Below, one piece after another: positions 6,553-15,707 of a stretch of 20,974 bases of DNA; position 1 is the stretch's first letter, and each line of letters begins with the position of its first letter. Source of the DNA: Flavobacteriaceae bacterium. GTDB lineage: Bacteria; Bacteroidota; Bacteroidia; Flavobacteriales; Flavobacteriaceae. Both the position numbers and the translations under genes were made by a program. The notes beneath the pieces were generated by a model. That model did not search any database. It saw nothing but the letters and a program-made list of their open reading frames with translations, and had not been told where the DNA came from. The stretch spans positions 1 to 20,974 of the forward strand of contig JAQWON010000075.1 of assembly GCA_029245825.1 (NCBI GenBank). Direction: 5' to 3'.

Positions 6553-7878
6553 TTAAGCGTTATCTAAAAATTCTTTAAATTTTTCTACCCATTTATCTAG
6601 TATTGATTTTCTTTTGATATTTATTTGACTAGATGATTCTGAAGAACTACTAGATTCAGATTCTTCTTCCCCTATAGAAAGTTCCTCCATATTTGTTTCT
6701 TGGTTACTTTCATATATTTCATCCTCTAAAGAATTTAATAATAGTCCTACTGCTGTTGAAAACATAGGTTCAGTATGAGCCTTGTTTGTGTCTCCTGCTA
6801 AGTGTTCACTCGGGTAGCCAATCCTAGTATCCATACCTGTTATATATTCAACTAATTGTTTCAGATGTTTTAATTGACTACCTCCTCCAGTAAGTACTAT
6901 TCCTCCAATTAGTTTTTTCTTTTGTTCATCATTACCATAATTCTTTATCTCTAAATGAACCTGTTCAATTATTTCAACTACTCGAGCATTAATAATCTTA
7001 GAAAGAGTTTTTAAGGATATTTCTTTTGGGTCCCTCCCCGTAAGCCCTGGAATTGAAACTATCTCTGTGTCTTTGTTCTCACCTGGCCATGCGGAGCCAA
7101 ACTTTATTTTAAGCAATTCCGCTTGTTTCTCTATTATAGAACATCCTTCCTTTATATCTTCAGTAATAACATTACCTCCAAAAGGAATTACAGCAGTATG
7201 TCTAATAATACCATCTTTAAATATTGCGAGATCTGTAGTTCCTCCCCCTATATCAATTAGTGCTACACCTGCCTCTTTTTCCTCCCTACTTAGAACTGCC
7301 TCTGATGATGCAAGTGGCTCAAGTGTAATATTACCCATTGAAAGACCAGCGCTTTTAATACATCGTCCAATATTTTTAATTGATGAAACTTGACCAACAA
7401 CAACATGAAAATTAGCTTCTAACCTTCCTCCATACATTCCAATTGGTTCTTTGATCTCAGATTGTCCATCAACCTTATACTCCTGTGGTAAAACATGAAT
7501 AATCTCCTCTCCTGGTAACATAACTAACTTATAAACTTGTTGAATTAATTTATCGATATCTTCTTGAGAAATTACCTTTTCTGGATTTGACCTAGTTATG
7601 TAATCACTATGCTGAAGACTACGTATATGTTGCCCAGCAATTCCAACAACAACCTCTTCAATATTATCTCCACATAGATTTTTTGCCTCTTCAACAGCCT
7701 GTTGAATTGATTGAATTGTTTGAGTAATATTATTTACCACACCTCTATGAACACCTAGACTTCTAGACTTTCCGATTCCTAATATTTCAACTTTATTAAA
7801 TTCATTTTTTTTGCCAGCCATAACAACAATCTTTGTTGTTCCAATGTCTAACCCTACCGAAATTTTTGATTTTTCCAT
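6553..7878 (-). CDS. ftsA: Cell division protein FtsA
   Basis: This actin-like ATPase tethers FtsZ to the cytoplasmic membrane and recruits later divisome proteins. With the start at 7878 the protein has 441 residues. Visible motifs are phosphate loop 1 (LDIGTTKIV, 10-18), the 1C/SHS2 region (about 80-165), phosphate loop 2 (LIDIGGGTTDLAIF, 207-220) and the adenosine motif (GIVLTGGGSQLKHL, 326-339). A Ser/Glu-rich spacer (about 392-418) precedes a C-terminal amphipathic helix (SILDKWVEKFKEFLDN, 425-440), the expected membrane anchor. An in-frame ATG at 7899 would add seven residues (MHHKHLI) and overlap ftsQ. I prefer 7878 because MEKSKISVGLDIGTT matches the family start and leaves a 10-bp gap. 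ftsZ follows directly. Confidence 0.97.
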   Translation of the reverse strand: MEKSKISVGLDIGTTKIVVMAGKKNEFNKVEILGIGKSRSLGVHRGVVNNITQTIQSIQQAVEEAKNLCGDNIEEVVVGIAGQHIRSLQHSDYITRSNPEKVISQEDIDKLIQQVYKLVMLPGEEIIHVLPQEYKVDGQSEIKEPIGMYGGRLEANFHVVVGQVSSIKNIGRCIKSAGLSMGNITLEPLASSEAVLSREEKEAGVALIDIGGGTTDLAIFKDGIIRHTAVIPFGGNVITEDIKEGCSIIEKQAELLKIKFGSAWPGENKDTEIVSIPGLTGRDPKEISLKTLSKIINARVVEIIEQVHLEIKNYGNDEQKKKLIGGIVLTGGGSQLKHLKQLVEYITGMDTRIGYPSEHLAGDTNKAHTEPMFSTAVGLLLNSLEDEIYESNQETNMEELSIGEEESESSSSSESSSQINIKRKSILDKWVEKFKEFLDNA

Positions 7879-7888
7879 AATTAAATGT

Positions 7889-8593
7889 TTATGATGCAAC
7901 TACTTGTTTATTATACTTTAAACTTATTTTTTTGTAATCTGATTTAGTTCTAATACTTTGATAAAAAGCTGAGAAAACTTTAAGTTTTTTAATTTTTTCT
8001 TCAATATTATTTACAGTTCCAAATTCTACTTCAAAATCAAATGAATTCAATTTTATATAATAAGAATTTGATTCATATCGAATTGTTTTCAATTGATTTT
8101 TCAAGAAATCATCTTTTTTAAAATTATTAACTAAAAAAAGAAGCTCTTTAACTTTATTTTTATTTGGGTTACCCAAAAAATGGGGCAAATTAGGTTTATA
8201 ATTATTAGAAACCGGAATTTTAACTCCTTCATAATTAAAATAAAATATAGTGTCAGAAAATATCTTTAATTCAGGTACTTGTTCTTTGAGACTTATGCCC
8301 AATGATCCGCTTGGATAATAATATAGTTCTGCATTGTATATATATGGATTAGTCTCAAAAAATAATTCAAGAGAGTTTAAATCAATAGATTCTTTCTTTT
8401 TGGAAATTCTATCTAACTCAATCTTTAAGAGATTATTAATTAATTCATAACTTAAAAATTTTGGTGTGCCTGATTCAAAAACAATTTCATCTATATTGAT
8501 TAATCTTTTTTGATTTCTCCAGTTTGATAATCCTATTAATAATAGCATAATAGAAAGTATTATTGTAAAAAAAACAATGTTTTTAATTTTCAT
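7889..8593 (-). CDS. ftsQ: Cell division protein FtsQ
   Basis: FtsQ is a bitopic membrane protein that connects cytoplasmic and periplasmic divisome components. The 234-residue product has a short basic N-terminus and one membrane segment (about residues 5-23). A periplasmic POTRA-like region follows (about 33-105; IDEIVFESGTPKFLSYELINNLL, with NPYIYNAELYYYPSGSLGISL as the second half). The later beta domain includes FEVEFGTVNNIEEKIKKLKVF. Primary sequence is weakly conserved in this family, so the assignment rests on this layout plus its position between murC and ftsA. Its start overlaps the murC stop region by 11 bp, suggesting translational coupling. Confidence 0.9.
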   Translation of the reverse strand: MKIKNIVFFTIILSIMLLLIGLSNWRNQKRLINIDEIVFESGTPKFLSYELINNLLKIELDRISKKKESIDLNSLELFFETNPYIYNAELYYYPSGSLGISLKEQVPELKIFSDTIFYFNYEGVKIPVSNNYKPNLPHFLGNPNKNKVKELLFLVNNFKKDDFLKNQLKTIRYESNSYYIKLNSFDFEVEFGTVNNIEEKIKKLKVFSAFYQSIRTKSDYKKISLKYNKQVVAS

Positions 8594-9920
8594 ATACTTT
8601 ATATTTAATTTTTAATTTTTCTATTTCATCCCCTATATCTCCAGCTCCAAGAATGGCAAATAGATTTGCTTTAGAGCCTTTTATTATATTTTCAATATCA
8701 TTTTTAAAAACAATCTTTTTGGAGGGATTACTAATATTATCAATTATTTTTTTTGAATTAATACCTGATATAGGATTTTCTCTTGCTGGATAAATTTCTG
8801 TCAAATAGATTTCATCAAATTGAGATAAAGAATCGGCAAACTCATTTAAAAAATCTCTAGTTCTAGAATAAAGATGAGGTTGAAAAATAACTGCTTTCCT
8901 TTTGTTTGAATACCTTTCTTTAATAGCATTAAAAACAGAATCAATTTCAATTGGATGGTGAGCATAATCATCAACTATAATCTTCCCGACTATTTCAAAA
9001 ATTTCAATTCTCCGTTTCAAGCCCTTAAAATATTTTAAAGAATTCAAAGCATCATTTAAAGGGATTTCTGCAAGATCAATCATTGCAGATGCTGCAATCG
9101 CATTTGACAAATTGTGGAGACCAATCAGATTAAATTTTATGTTCTTATAAATCTTAGAGGGTGTATGAAAATCAAATTTATATCCTGACTTTTGTTCTAC
9201 TATATTTGATGCGTAATAATCAGCTTTTTGATTTAATGAAAAAGTATTTCCTTTTATTGGAAGACCTTTTGCTACCAAAAGATGCTTTTTTGTTCTCTTT
9301 GAAAATTCCTTGAATGCCTTAACTAGGTTAGACTTATTTTTATATATATCAAGATGATCAGAATCCATTGATGTAATACATGAAATTGTTGGATTTAATT
9401 CTAAAAAAGATCTGTCATATTCATCTGCTTCGACTATTAAAAATTCATTCCCATTACTTATTAAGTTACTATTAAATCCATTTGCTATTCCTCCTAAAAA
9501 TGCTGTAAAATTTAATTTAATTGAATTACACATATGAGACAATATTGTACTGGTAGTAGTTTTCCCATGAGTTCCTGCTACAGCGAAAACTTTTGAGCCT
9601 TTAGTTATTTCACCTAACAAATGAGATCTTTTTCTAACTTCAAAGCCATTATTCATAAAATAATTTAGCTGAATATTATCATTTGGTATTGCAGGAGTAT
9701 AAATTACTTTTGTCCCTTTTAATTTAAATTTTTCAGGAATCGCTTCAATAGAATCTTTGAAAATAACTTGAATTCCTTTATCATTTAATTTATCTGTAAT
9801 AGATCCTTTGGTTTTATCATATCCAGAAACATAACTTCCATTATCAAATAGATATTTTGCTAAAGAAGACATTCCGATACCTCCTATACCAATAAAATAA
9901 AACCTGTTACTAATTTTCAT
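8583..9920 (-). CDS. murC: UDP-N-acetylmuramate--L-alanine ligase MurC
   Basis: This cytosolic ATP-dependent ligase adds L-alanine to UDP-MurNAc, the first step of stem-peptide assembly. The 445-residue protein has the N-terminal UDP-binding loop GIGGIGMSSLA (11-21), the ATP P-loop AGTHGKTTT (115-123), the Mg-site motif EADEYD (164-169), a central LIGLHNLSNAIAA segment, DDYAHHP (317-323) and QPHLYSRTRDF (347-357). All three Mur-ligase domains are complete. The start codon directly abuts the murG stop codon with no intervening base. An ATPase of the Mpl type is a possible alternative in general, but the HHP and QPHLYSRT motifs and the dcw context favour MurC. Confidence 0.97.
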   Translation of the reverse strand: MKISNRFYFIGIGGIGMSSLAKYLFDNGSYVSGYDKTKGSITDKLNDKGIQVIFKDSIEAIPEKFKLKGTKVIYTPAIPNDNIQLNYFMNNGFEVRKRSHLLGEITKGSKVFAVAGTHGKTTTSTILSHMCNSIKLNFTAFLGGIANGFNSNLISNGNEFLIVEADEYDRSFLELNPTISCITSMDSDHLDIYKNKSNLVKAFKEFSKRTKKHLLVAKGLPIKGNTFSLNQKADYYASNIVEQKSGYKFDFHTPSKIYKNIKFNLIGLHNLSNAIAASAMIDLAEIPLNDALNSLKYFKGLKRRIEIFEIVGKIIVDDYAHHPIEIDSVFNAIKERYSNKRKAVIFQPHLYSRTRDFLNEFADSLSQFDEIYLTEIYPARENPISGINSKKIIDNISNPSKKIVFKNDIENIIKGSKANLFAILGAGDIGDEIEKLKIKYKVYEN

Positions 9921-11006
9921 TTATATAATTTCTTTAATTAACTGAAGAATTTTTTTGCTTGCATTTGGCTTAGCCATTTTTTTTAAATTATTTGAAAGTG
10001 TCTTTTGTAATTCTTTGCTTGACAATAATTTATCAAAACCATTTCTGAATTTTTCGTCCAAAAACTTCTCTTCAATTACTATTGCAGCTTTTCTATTAGA
10101 TAAAGCTAGAGAATTAAGTTTTTGATGATCTTCTGCAACATTTGGAGAGGGTATAAGTATTAGCGGCTTACCTACACAAGTCAATTCAGATAATGTTATT
10201 GCCCCTGAACGAGAGATAATATAATCCGCCGCTGAATATAATTTATAAATCTCATTTGTAAAAGAAAAAATAAGAACGTCTGAATTTTGAAGGTGAAAAT
10301 ATTTTTCAAAATATAAAGATCCACACTGCCATAAAAGTTGAATTTTTTTTCTCTTAAAATAATTTAAATTAGAATAAATCAATTCATTTATTCTTTTTGA
10401 GCCATTGCTACCTCCTAAAACCAATAAAACTTTTTTCTTAGGATCAAAGTTAAAACTGTGTTTGTCTTGTTCTTGTAAATTTTGATTTCTAAAAATAAAT
10501 TTTCTAACTGGGTTACCTGTTATTGTTATTTTATTATAAGGAAAAAACTGATCCATATCCTCATAAGCAACAGCAATCTTATTAACTCTTTTTGAAAGAA
10601 TTCTATTTGTTATTCCAGGATATGAATTCTGCTCTTGAATTAGAGTTGGAAATTTTAATATACTTGCAGTGAAAAGTATTGGCCCGCTTGCATATCCCCC
10701 AGTACCAATGACAAGATCAGGTCTAAAACTCATTAAAATCTTTAAAGATTTACACAAACTGTAAATCAATTTTATTGGCAAAAAAATATTTTTAAAAAAA
10801 CTTGCTCTCTTAAATCCATCTATCCAAAGACCTATAATTCTGTATCCAGCTTCAGGCACCTTTTTCATTTCAATTTTATTAAGAGCTCCAACAAATAAAA
10901 TATCTGTTTTTGGATATTTAATCAATAGTTCTTCAGCTATAGCTATTGCAGGAAACAAATGTCCTCCAGTACCACCTCCAGAAATAATTATTTTATACTG
11001 TTTCAC
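9921..11006 (-). CDS. murG: UDP-N-acetylglucosamine transferase MurG (lipid II synthase)
   Basis: This peripheral inner-membrane GT-B glycosyltransferase adds GlcNAc to lipid I to give lipid II. In its 361 residues the G-loops are SGGGTGGHLFPA (9-20), GTGGYASGP (101-109) and GGSNGSKRIN (198-207). The acceptor and donor regions include QEQN (124-127), TGNPVR (163-168), SRSGAITLSEL (265-275) and EDHQ (292-295). It overlaps the end of ftsW by 14 bp, and murC follows without a gap, so these three genes appear translationally coupled. Confidence 0.98.
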   Translation of the reverse strand: MKQYKIIISGGGTGGHLFPAIAIAEELLIKYPKTDILFVGALNKIEMKKVPEAGYRIIGLWIDGFKRASFFKNIFLPIKLIYSLCKSLKILMSFRPDLVIGTGGYASGPILFTASILKFPTLIQEQNSYPGITNRILSKRVNKIAVAYEDMDQFFPYNKITITGNPVRKFIFRNQNLQEQDKHSFNFDPKKKVLLVLGGSNGSKRINELIYSNLNYFKRKKIQLLWQCGSLYFEKYFHLQNSDVLIFSFTNEIYKLYSAADYIISRSGAITLSELTCVGKPLILIPSPNVAEDHQKLNSLALSNRKAAIVIEEKFLDEKFRNGFDKLLSSKELQKTLSNNLKKMAKPNASKKILQLIKEII

Positions 11007-12192
11007 TTAAAATTGCAATTGGGTTATCATTTTTTTTATAATCGACTAAATCATCATGTTTTTCCTCACGATGAGAACTTACACTTAATATAATTCCAAA
11101 GGAAATACAAGTAATCCAAGCAGCTGTACCTCCGCTACTAATTAAGGGAAGATTTTGTCCTGTTACTGGCAGAATTTGTAAAGCTACCCCAATATTTACA
11201 AAAGCTTGAATTACAACAGGAATTCCCAGACCAATAACAAGTAATTTGCCAAAGATTTTTTTTGATTTATGTGCTATTACAACAATCCTAAAAAGTAGTA
11301 GAAAATACAAAATTATTATACCTAATCCTCCTATTAAACCAAATTCCTCAATAATTATAGCGTATATAAAGTCTGATGAGCTTTGAGGTAAAAAGTTTTT
11401 CATTACACTTTTACCTGCACCTAATCCTAGGATTCCTCCTGATGCAATCGCTGTCTTTGCCTTTTCAATTTGATAGTTGGATTCTAAATCATCTCCATTA
11501 TTAAAACTTTCTATTCTACTTATCCACGTATCAACTCGATTTGGAATTAATTCTGGAAATACTTTTGATGTTAAAATAAAAAGGGAAAGAAAAATAAAGG
11601 CTAAAAATAACATACTTATAATTCTTTTTATTGGATAACCTCCAATAAAAAGGAGAATTATTACAATTAGAAACATCAATGCTGCAGTAGAAAAATTAGA
11701 TGGTAAAATCAAAGAGATGATTAAAAAAACAGGAGCCCATAGTGAAAAAAATGAATTCTTTAATTTTATCTTTTCAAACTTTTTCTTGTCCAAATAATGT
11801 GCCACGTATATTATTAATACCGCTCCAGCTAAAGCAGAGGTTTGGAAACTTAGTCCAACTAAAGGTATTTCTATCCATCTACTAGCATTTGCACCTTGAA
11901 TTATAGTTTCTTGAGAATTCGTATATATTAGCAATAAAATTACAACAGGTAATGTCAATATTGAAATACCTTTGAAATAATGATAAGGTATCCTATGAAC
12001 AATAAACATTAGAACAAATCCAAAAGACATTAACAATAAATGCTTAAAAAGATATCCCCATGTCGTACCCTTCCCAATAACATAAACCAAGTTTGAACTT
12101 GTACTAAAAACAGGTAAAAAAGAAAAAATAACAAGTAGGGTTAATATTCCCCAAAGTGATTTATCTCCCTGTATAAAACTATTTCTTTTCAA
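10993..12192 (-). CDS. ftsW: SEDS-family septal peptidoglycan polymerase FtsW
   Basis: FtsW polymerises lipid II at the septum together with its partner FtsI. The 399-residue protein has about ten membrane segments between residues 15 and 375. SEDS landmarks include NASRWIEIP (102-110), SGGILGLGAGKSV (251-263), SSSDFIYAIIIEEFG (271-285, with D274 at the usual catalytic aspartate position), and the late motif ILPVTGQNLPLISSGGTAAW (340-359). Its position next to murG favours FtsW over RodA. The start lies only 2 bp after the porP/sprF-like gene, so translation probably depends on read-through from that gene. Confidence 0.95.
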   Translation of the reverse strand: MKRNSFIQGDKSLWGILTLLVIFSFLPVFSTSSNLVYVIGKGTTWGYLFKHLLLMSFGFVLMFIVHRIPYHYFKGISILTLPVVILLLIYTNSQETIIQGANASRWIEIPLVGLSFQTSALAGAVLIIYVAHYLDKKKFEKIKLKNSFFSLWAPVFLIISLILPSNFSTAALMFLIVIILLFIGGYPIKRIISMLFLAFIFLSLFILTSKVFPELIPNRVDTWISRIESFNNGDDLESNYQIEKAKTAIASGGILGLGAGKSVMKNFLPQSSSDFIYAIIIEEFGLIGGLGIIILYFLLLFRIVVIAHKSKKIFGKLLVIGLGIPVVIQAFVNIGVALQILPVTGQNLPLISSGGTAAWITCISFGIILSVSSHREEKHDDLVDYKKNDNPIAILSETV

Positions 12193-12194
12193 TT

Positions 12195-13127
12195 TTAAAA
12201 GAATCTAGGTGTTAAAATTTTTCTGTCCTTATTAATTAAATCAATTCTTAAAATAAGCTCATACGTTCCATCATTGAATTGTTTTATTTGATGCGTAGTA
12301 TAATCATAGCTTAATCCAACAAAAAAATTATCAGAAAGCTGAAACCCTCCCAGGGCACTAATTGCTGAATCTAATCTGTTCGATATCCCAAGAGTTACTT
12401 TATAATTAAATAAAAAATTCATGGATAAATCCCATTGAACAGGCGCTCCTCTAACAACTTTAATTAATGAAGCTGGTTTTACTTTTACCTTAGAACTAAT
12501 ATCAAAAACATATCCTGCCATTAAATAATAATGGATTCTATCAGATACTTTTGAAAAAAAAGTATTCTCAATATTTAATTCATCATAATACCTTGTTTCT
12601 AAAATATTTGGAGCTGAAAATCCTAAATAATATTTTTCAGTATTAAAATAAAATCCCAACCTTAATCTTGGTTGTATTTTATTATAATTGTACTGAAGTA
12701 ATGGATCACTAAGATCTGCAATATTTAACTTTGTATAATCTATATCCATCTCAACAAGCCCAGCTTTTATTCCGAAAGTTAATTTTGACCAAAAGAAATT
12801 TATTGCATAAGAGTAATCAACATTAACTCTGTTCTCAGAAGTAGGACCAATTTTATCACTAAAAACTGAAAGACCTATTCCCATTCTTTCATTTTCTCCA
12901 ATTGAACTATCGATAGATAAGGCAGTAGTTTCAGGAGAACCTTCCAAATCTAGCCATTGGGTTCTAGCTAAAAGGTTAATACTTGTCAACCCTCTATTAC
13001 CAACATAAGCTGGGTTAACAATCTGAGTATTATACATATAGTTAGTATATTGAGCATCTTGCTGAGCTACTAGCCCAAAATGAATAAATATTACTATTAA
13101 TAAATGATTGGTTTTTGAAAATTTCAT
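12195..13127 (-). CDS. PorP/SprF-family outer-membrane protein embedded in the dcw cluster
   Basis: This 310-residue protein has a signal peptide (about residues 1-21, ending GLVAQ) and the hallmark N-terminal block of the PorP/SprF family: QDAQYTNYMYNTQIVNPAYVG (23-43), then SINLLARTQWLDLEGSPET. Alternating beta-strand segments through the rest suggest an outer-membrane barrel, and the last residue is phenylalanine (TPRFF), as in many barrels. Family members are linked to the type IX secretion system and to gliding or surface adhesin display, often beside a large partner protein, which is missing here. It lies 14 bp downstream of murD and 2 bp upstream of ftsW on the same strand, so it should be expressed with division genes. 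No other type IX component is in the window. Family membership is strong; function here is unknown. Confidence 0.9.
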   Translation of the reverse strand: MKFSKTNHLLIVIFIHFGLVAQQDAQYTNYMYNTQIVNPAYVGNRGLTSINLLARTQWLDLEGSPETTALSIDSSIGENERMGIGLSVFSDKIGPTSENRVNVDYSYAINFFWSKLTFGIKAGLVEMDIDYTKLNIADLSDPLLQYNYNKIQPRLRLGFYFNTEKYYLGFSAPNILETRYYDELNIENTFFSKVSDRIHYYLMAGYVFDISSKVKVKPASLIKVVRGAPVQWDLSMNFLFNYKVTLGISNRLDSAISALGGFQLSDNFFVGLSYDYTTHQIKQFNDGTYELILRIDLINKDRKILTPRFF

Positions 13128-13141
13128 AATTAAAGTTTTTT

Positions 13142-14479
13142 TTATAATTTTTTTACTGCTTTTTTAAACTGCTCACCTCTATCTTGATAATTTTTAAATA
13201 AATCAAAACTTGCGCATGCAGGGGAAAGAAGTACACTATCATTCTTTTTAGCAATTTTATGTGCCATTTTTACTGCTTGAGTCATTGTCTTAGCTTCAAA
13301 TATTAAGTCAATAATCGGATGAAATGTTTCAAATAATTTTTCATTATTTTTTCCTAAACAAATTATTGCTTTAACTTTTTCATTAACTAAAGGGAGTAAC
13401 TGATTGTAATCATTACCCTTATCAATTCCTCCAGCAATCCAAACTGTAGAAGTATTTATACTCTCAAGAGCGAAAAATGTTGCATTTACATTTGTTGCTT
13501 TGGAGTCATTTATGTAATTAACATTTTTAATTTTTAAAACTTTTTCTAAACGATGTGGTGCGCCTTTAAAATTTGTTAAACTCTGCCTTATTTTATCTTT
13601 ACTTATTTCAAATAAATTAGCAATGGTTACAGCAGCCATTGCATTGAGTAAATTATGTTGTCCGGAAAGTGAAAACTCTACTGTATTTATCATAGTTTTT
13701 CTTTTTTTTGTTTTTATAATTATATTTTCATTATGGTGATATGTGTTATTTAACCAATCATTTTTTTTTCCATAACTGTGTAATTTTACTTTAGATTTTA
13801 GGTTAAGTATTTTTTCTGTCAAATTTTGATCGTCAGAATTAAAAATTAACAAGTCGTCTTTCGTCTGATTTTTTGTAATCTTTAACTTTGACTCCAAGTA
13901 TTTATTAAAATTATTTTCATACCTATCTAGGTGATCTGGCACTACGTTTGTGATGACACCAATATTTGGAGAGAAATCATTTATATCATCTAATTGAAAA
14001 CTACTGATTTCAAGTACGTAGTAATCATAATTATTTTCTGCAATTTCCTTAGCAAAACTATTTCCAATATTGCCAGCTATTCCAACTCTCAATCCACCCT
14101 GGGATAATAAATGATGAGTTAATAAAGCAGTTGTAGTTTTACCATTACTACCTGTTATAGCAATAATTTTTGAATTGGTAAATTTTGAAGCAAATTCTAT
14201 TTCAGAAATTATTGGGACATCCATTTCTCTAAGTTGACTGATTACCTTAGATTTATTATCAATTCCTGGACTTTTAATTATCCAATCAGCATCTTTCATT
14301 TTTGAGTATGAATGCTTTCTCTCTTCCCATGACACTCCCATTAAATTGAGCTTTTTTTTAGTCTTATTTGAAATAGAATCATTATCAGATATAAAAACGT
14401 TGAGTCCCTTCTTACAGGCTAAAAAGGCTGTTCCTAAACCACTTTCTCCAGCACCTAATATTACTATTTTACCTTTCAT
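13142..14479 (-). CDS. murD: UDP-N-acetylmuramoylalanine--D-glutamate ligase MurD
   Basis: MurD adds D-glutamate to UDP-MurNAc-L-Ala in the cytosol. From the ATG at 14479 the protein has 445 residues, a normal length. Motifs are the N-terminal loop VILGAGESGLGTA (6-18), the ATP P-loop ITGSNGKTTT (108-117), VVPDHLDRY in the central domain, GQHNLLNAMAA, APHRLEKV, YINDSKATNVNAT, and the C-terminal SPACASFDLFKNYQDRG. A longer frame starts at 14536, but its 19 extra residues are unlike the family and lie inside mraY. The start at 14479 shares its A with the mraY stop codon (TAATG), a coupling junction that supports this choice. The next gene is the porP/sprF-like one, 14 bp downstream. Confidence 0.96.
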   Translation of the reverse strand: MKGKIVILGAGESGLGTAFLACKKGLNVFISDNDSISNKTKKKLNLMGVSWEERKHSYSKMKDADWIIKSPGIDNKSKVISQLREMDVPIISEIEFASKFTNSKIIAITGSNGKTTTALLTHHLLSQGGLRVGIAGNIGNSFAKEIAENNYDYYVLEISSFQLDDINDFSPNIGVITNVVPDHLDRYENNFNKYLESKLKITKNQTKDDLLIFNSDDQNLTEKILNLKSKVKLHSYGKKNDWLNNTYHHNENIIIKTKKRKTMINTVEFSLSGQHNLLNAMAAVTIANLFEISKDKIRQSLTNFKGAPHRLEKVLKIKNVNYINDSKATNVNATFFALESINTSTVWIAGGIDKGNDYNQLLPLVNEKVKAIICLGKNNEKLFETFHPIIDLIFEAKTMTQAVKMAHKIAKKNDSVLLSPACASFDLFKNYQDRGEQFKKAVKKL

Positions 14480-15702
14480 TATCTTATCTTTAGTGTTACA
14501 ATTGATATGACTGCCAGAAGAACTGTTATAATCCAAAATCTTGTCGCTATTTTACTTTCATGAAAACCCTTTTTTTGATAATGATGATGGAGGGGAGACA
14601 TTCTAAAAATTCTTTTTCCAACGCCTAATTTTTTCTTTGTATACTTAAAGTAACCTACTTGAAGAAGTACTGACAAAGTCTCAATAAAAAACACTCCACA
14701 AAGAATAGGTATTAGTAATTCTTTTCTTGTTATAAAACATAAAACAGAAATAATTGCTCCAATAGTTAAACTTCCTGTATCTCCCATAAAAACATTCGCA
14801 GGGAAAGTATTATACCATAAAAATCCAATTAAAGAACCTGTAAATGCAGCTATAAAAACAGTAACCTCCCCTACTCTTGGTATAAACATAATGTTTAAAT
14901 AATCTGAGAATATTAAATTCCCTGAAACCCAGGTAAAAATCCCTAGGGCTATTACTATAATAACTGAAGTACCTGCTGCTAAACCATCTATACCATCAGT
15001 TAAATTAGCAGCATTTGAAACAGCAGTAATAATAAAAATTACAACTGCAATAAAAATTATCCAACCATATTTTTCAAGTTTGGGAGAGATCCAGCTTATT
15101 AGACTAACATAATCAAATTCATTGCCTTTTACCATTGGTATAGTGGTGATTGTAGATTTTTTTTCTTCTGAAAAAACTTGACTTGAAACAATTTGTGTAG
15201 ATTTTATATCTGTTTCAATTTCTTGTCTAACAGTAACATCTGGATGAAAATAGAGTACTGATCCAACAAATAATCCAAGTATTAATTGACCTATAATCTT
15301 AAACTTTCCTTTTAATCCACTCTTATTTTTCCTGAAAATTTTAATATAATCATCAATAATTCCAATTAAACCCATCCAAAGAGTGGTTACTATAAGTAGG
15401 ATTATATATATATTGTCAATACGAGCAATTAATAAAACAGGTATTAGTGTTCCCAATATTATAATTATCCCCCCCATAGAGGGTGTCCCATTTTTTTCTG
15501 TTTGCCCATCAAGGCCCAATTCTCTTACTGTCTCACCAACTTGTTTTTTCTTTAAAAGGAGGATTATCTTTTTTCCATAAATTAATGTTATAGCTAAGGA
15601 GAGTAGGACTGCTAATGCGGCTCTGAAAGAAAGAAATTGAAACAATGAAGCTCCAGGAAATTGAAATGTTTTCTCTATGTATTCAAATAAATAGTATAAC
15701 AT
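14479..15702 (-). CDS. mraY: Phospho-N-acetylmuramoyl-pentapeptide transferase MraY
   Basis: MraY is the inner-membrane enzyme that transfers phospho-MurNAc-pentapeptide to undecaprenyl phosphate, making lipid I. Key motifs are intact: KNGTPSMGG (70-78), the Asp pair in GIIDDY (114-119), NLTDGIDGLAAG (233-244), FMGDTGS (305-311) and the histidine motif SPLHHHYQKKG (369-379). About ten membrane segments are visible. At 407 residues it is longer than E. coli MraY (360). Much of the excess is a polar insertion at about 153-200, between membrane segments, predicted periplasmic. Long MraY proteins are usual in Bacteroidota. It starts 5 bp after murE and overlaps murD by one base. Confidence 0.98.
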   Translation of the reverse strand: MLYYLFEYIEKTFQFPGASLFQFLSFRAALAVLLSLAITLIYGKKIILLLKKKQVGETVRELGLDGQTEKNGTPSMGGIIIILGTLIPVLLIARIDNIYIILLIVTTLWMGLIGIIDDYIKIFRKNKSGLKGKFKIIGQLILGLFVGSVLYFHPDVTVRQEIETDIKSTQIVSSQVFSEEKKSTITTIPMVKGNEFDYVSLISWISPKLEKYGWIIFIAVVIFIITAVSNAANLTDGIDGLAAGTSVIIVIALGIFTWVSGNLIFSDYLNIMFIPRVGEVTVFIAAFTGSLIGFLWYNTFPANVFMGDTGSLTIGAIISVLCFITRKELLIPILCGVFFIETLSVLLQVGYFKYTKKKLGVGKRIFRMSPLHHHYQKKGFHESKIATRFWIITVLLAVISIVTLKIR

Positions 15703-15707
15703 CTTAT

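Noticed and set aside
7067..7393. A 108-residue open frame on the plus strand
   Set aside because: It is fully antisense to the conserved ATPase core of ftsA and has no recognisable features.
14480..14536. A 19-residue N-terminal extension of murD
   Set aside because: The extra residues are unlike the family, lie wholly inside mraY, and the TAATG junction at 14479 gives the expected MurD start.
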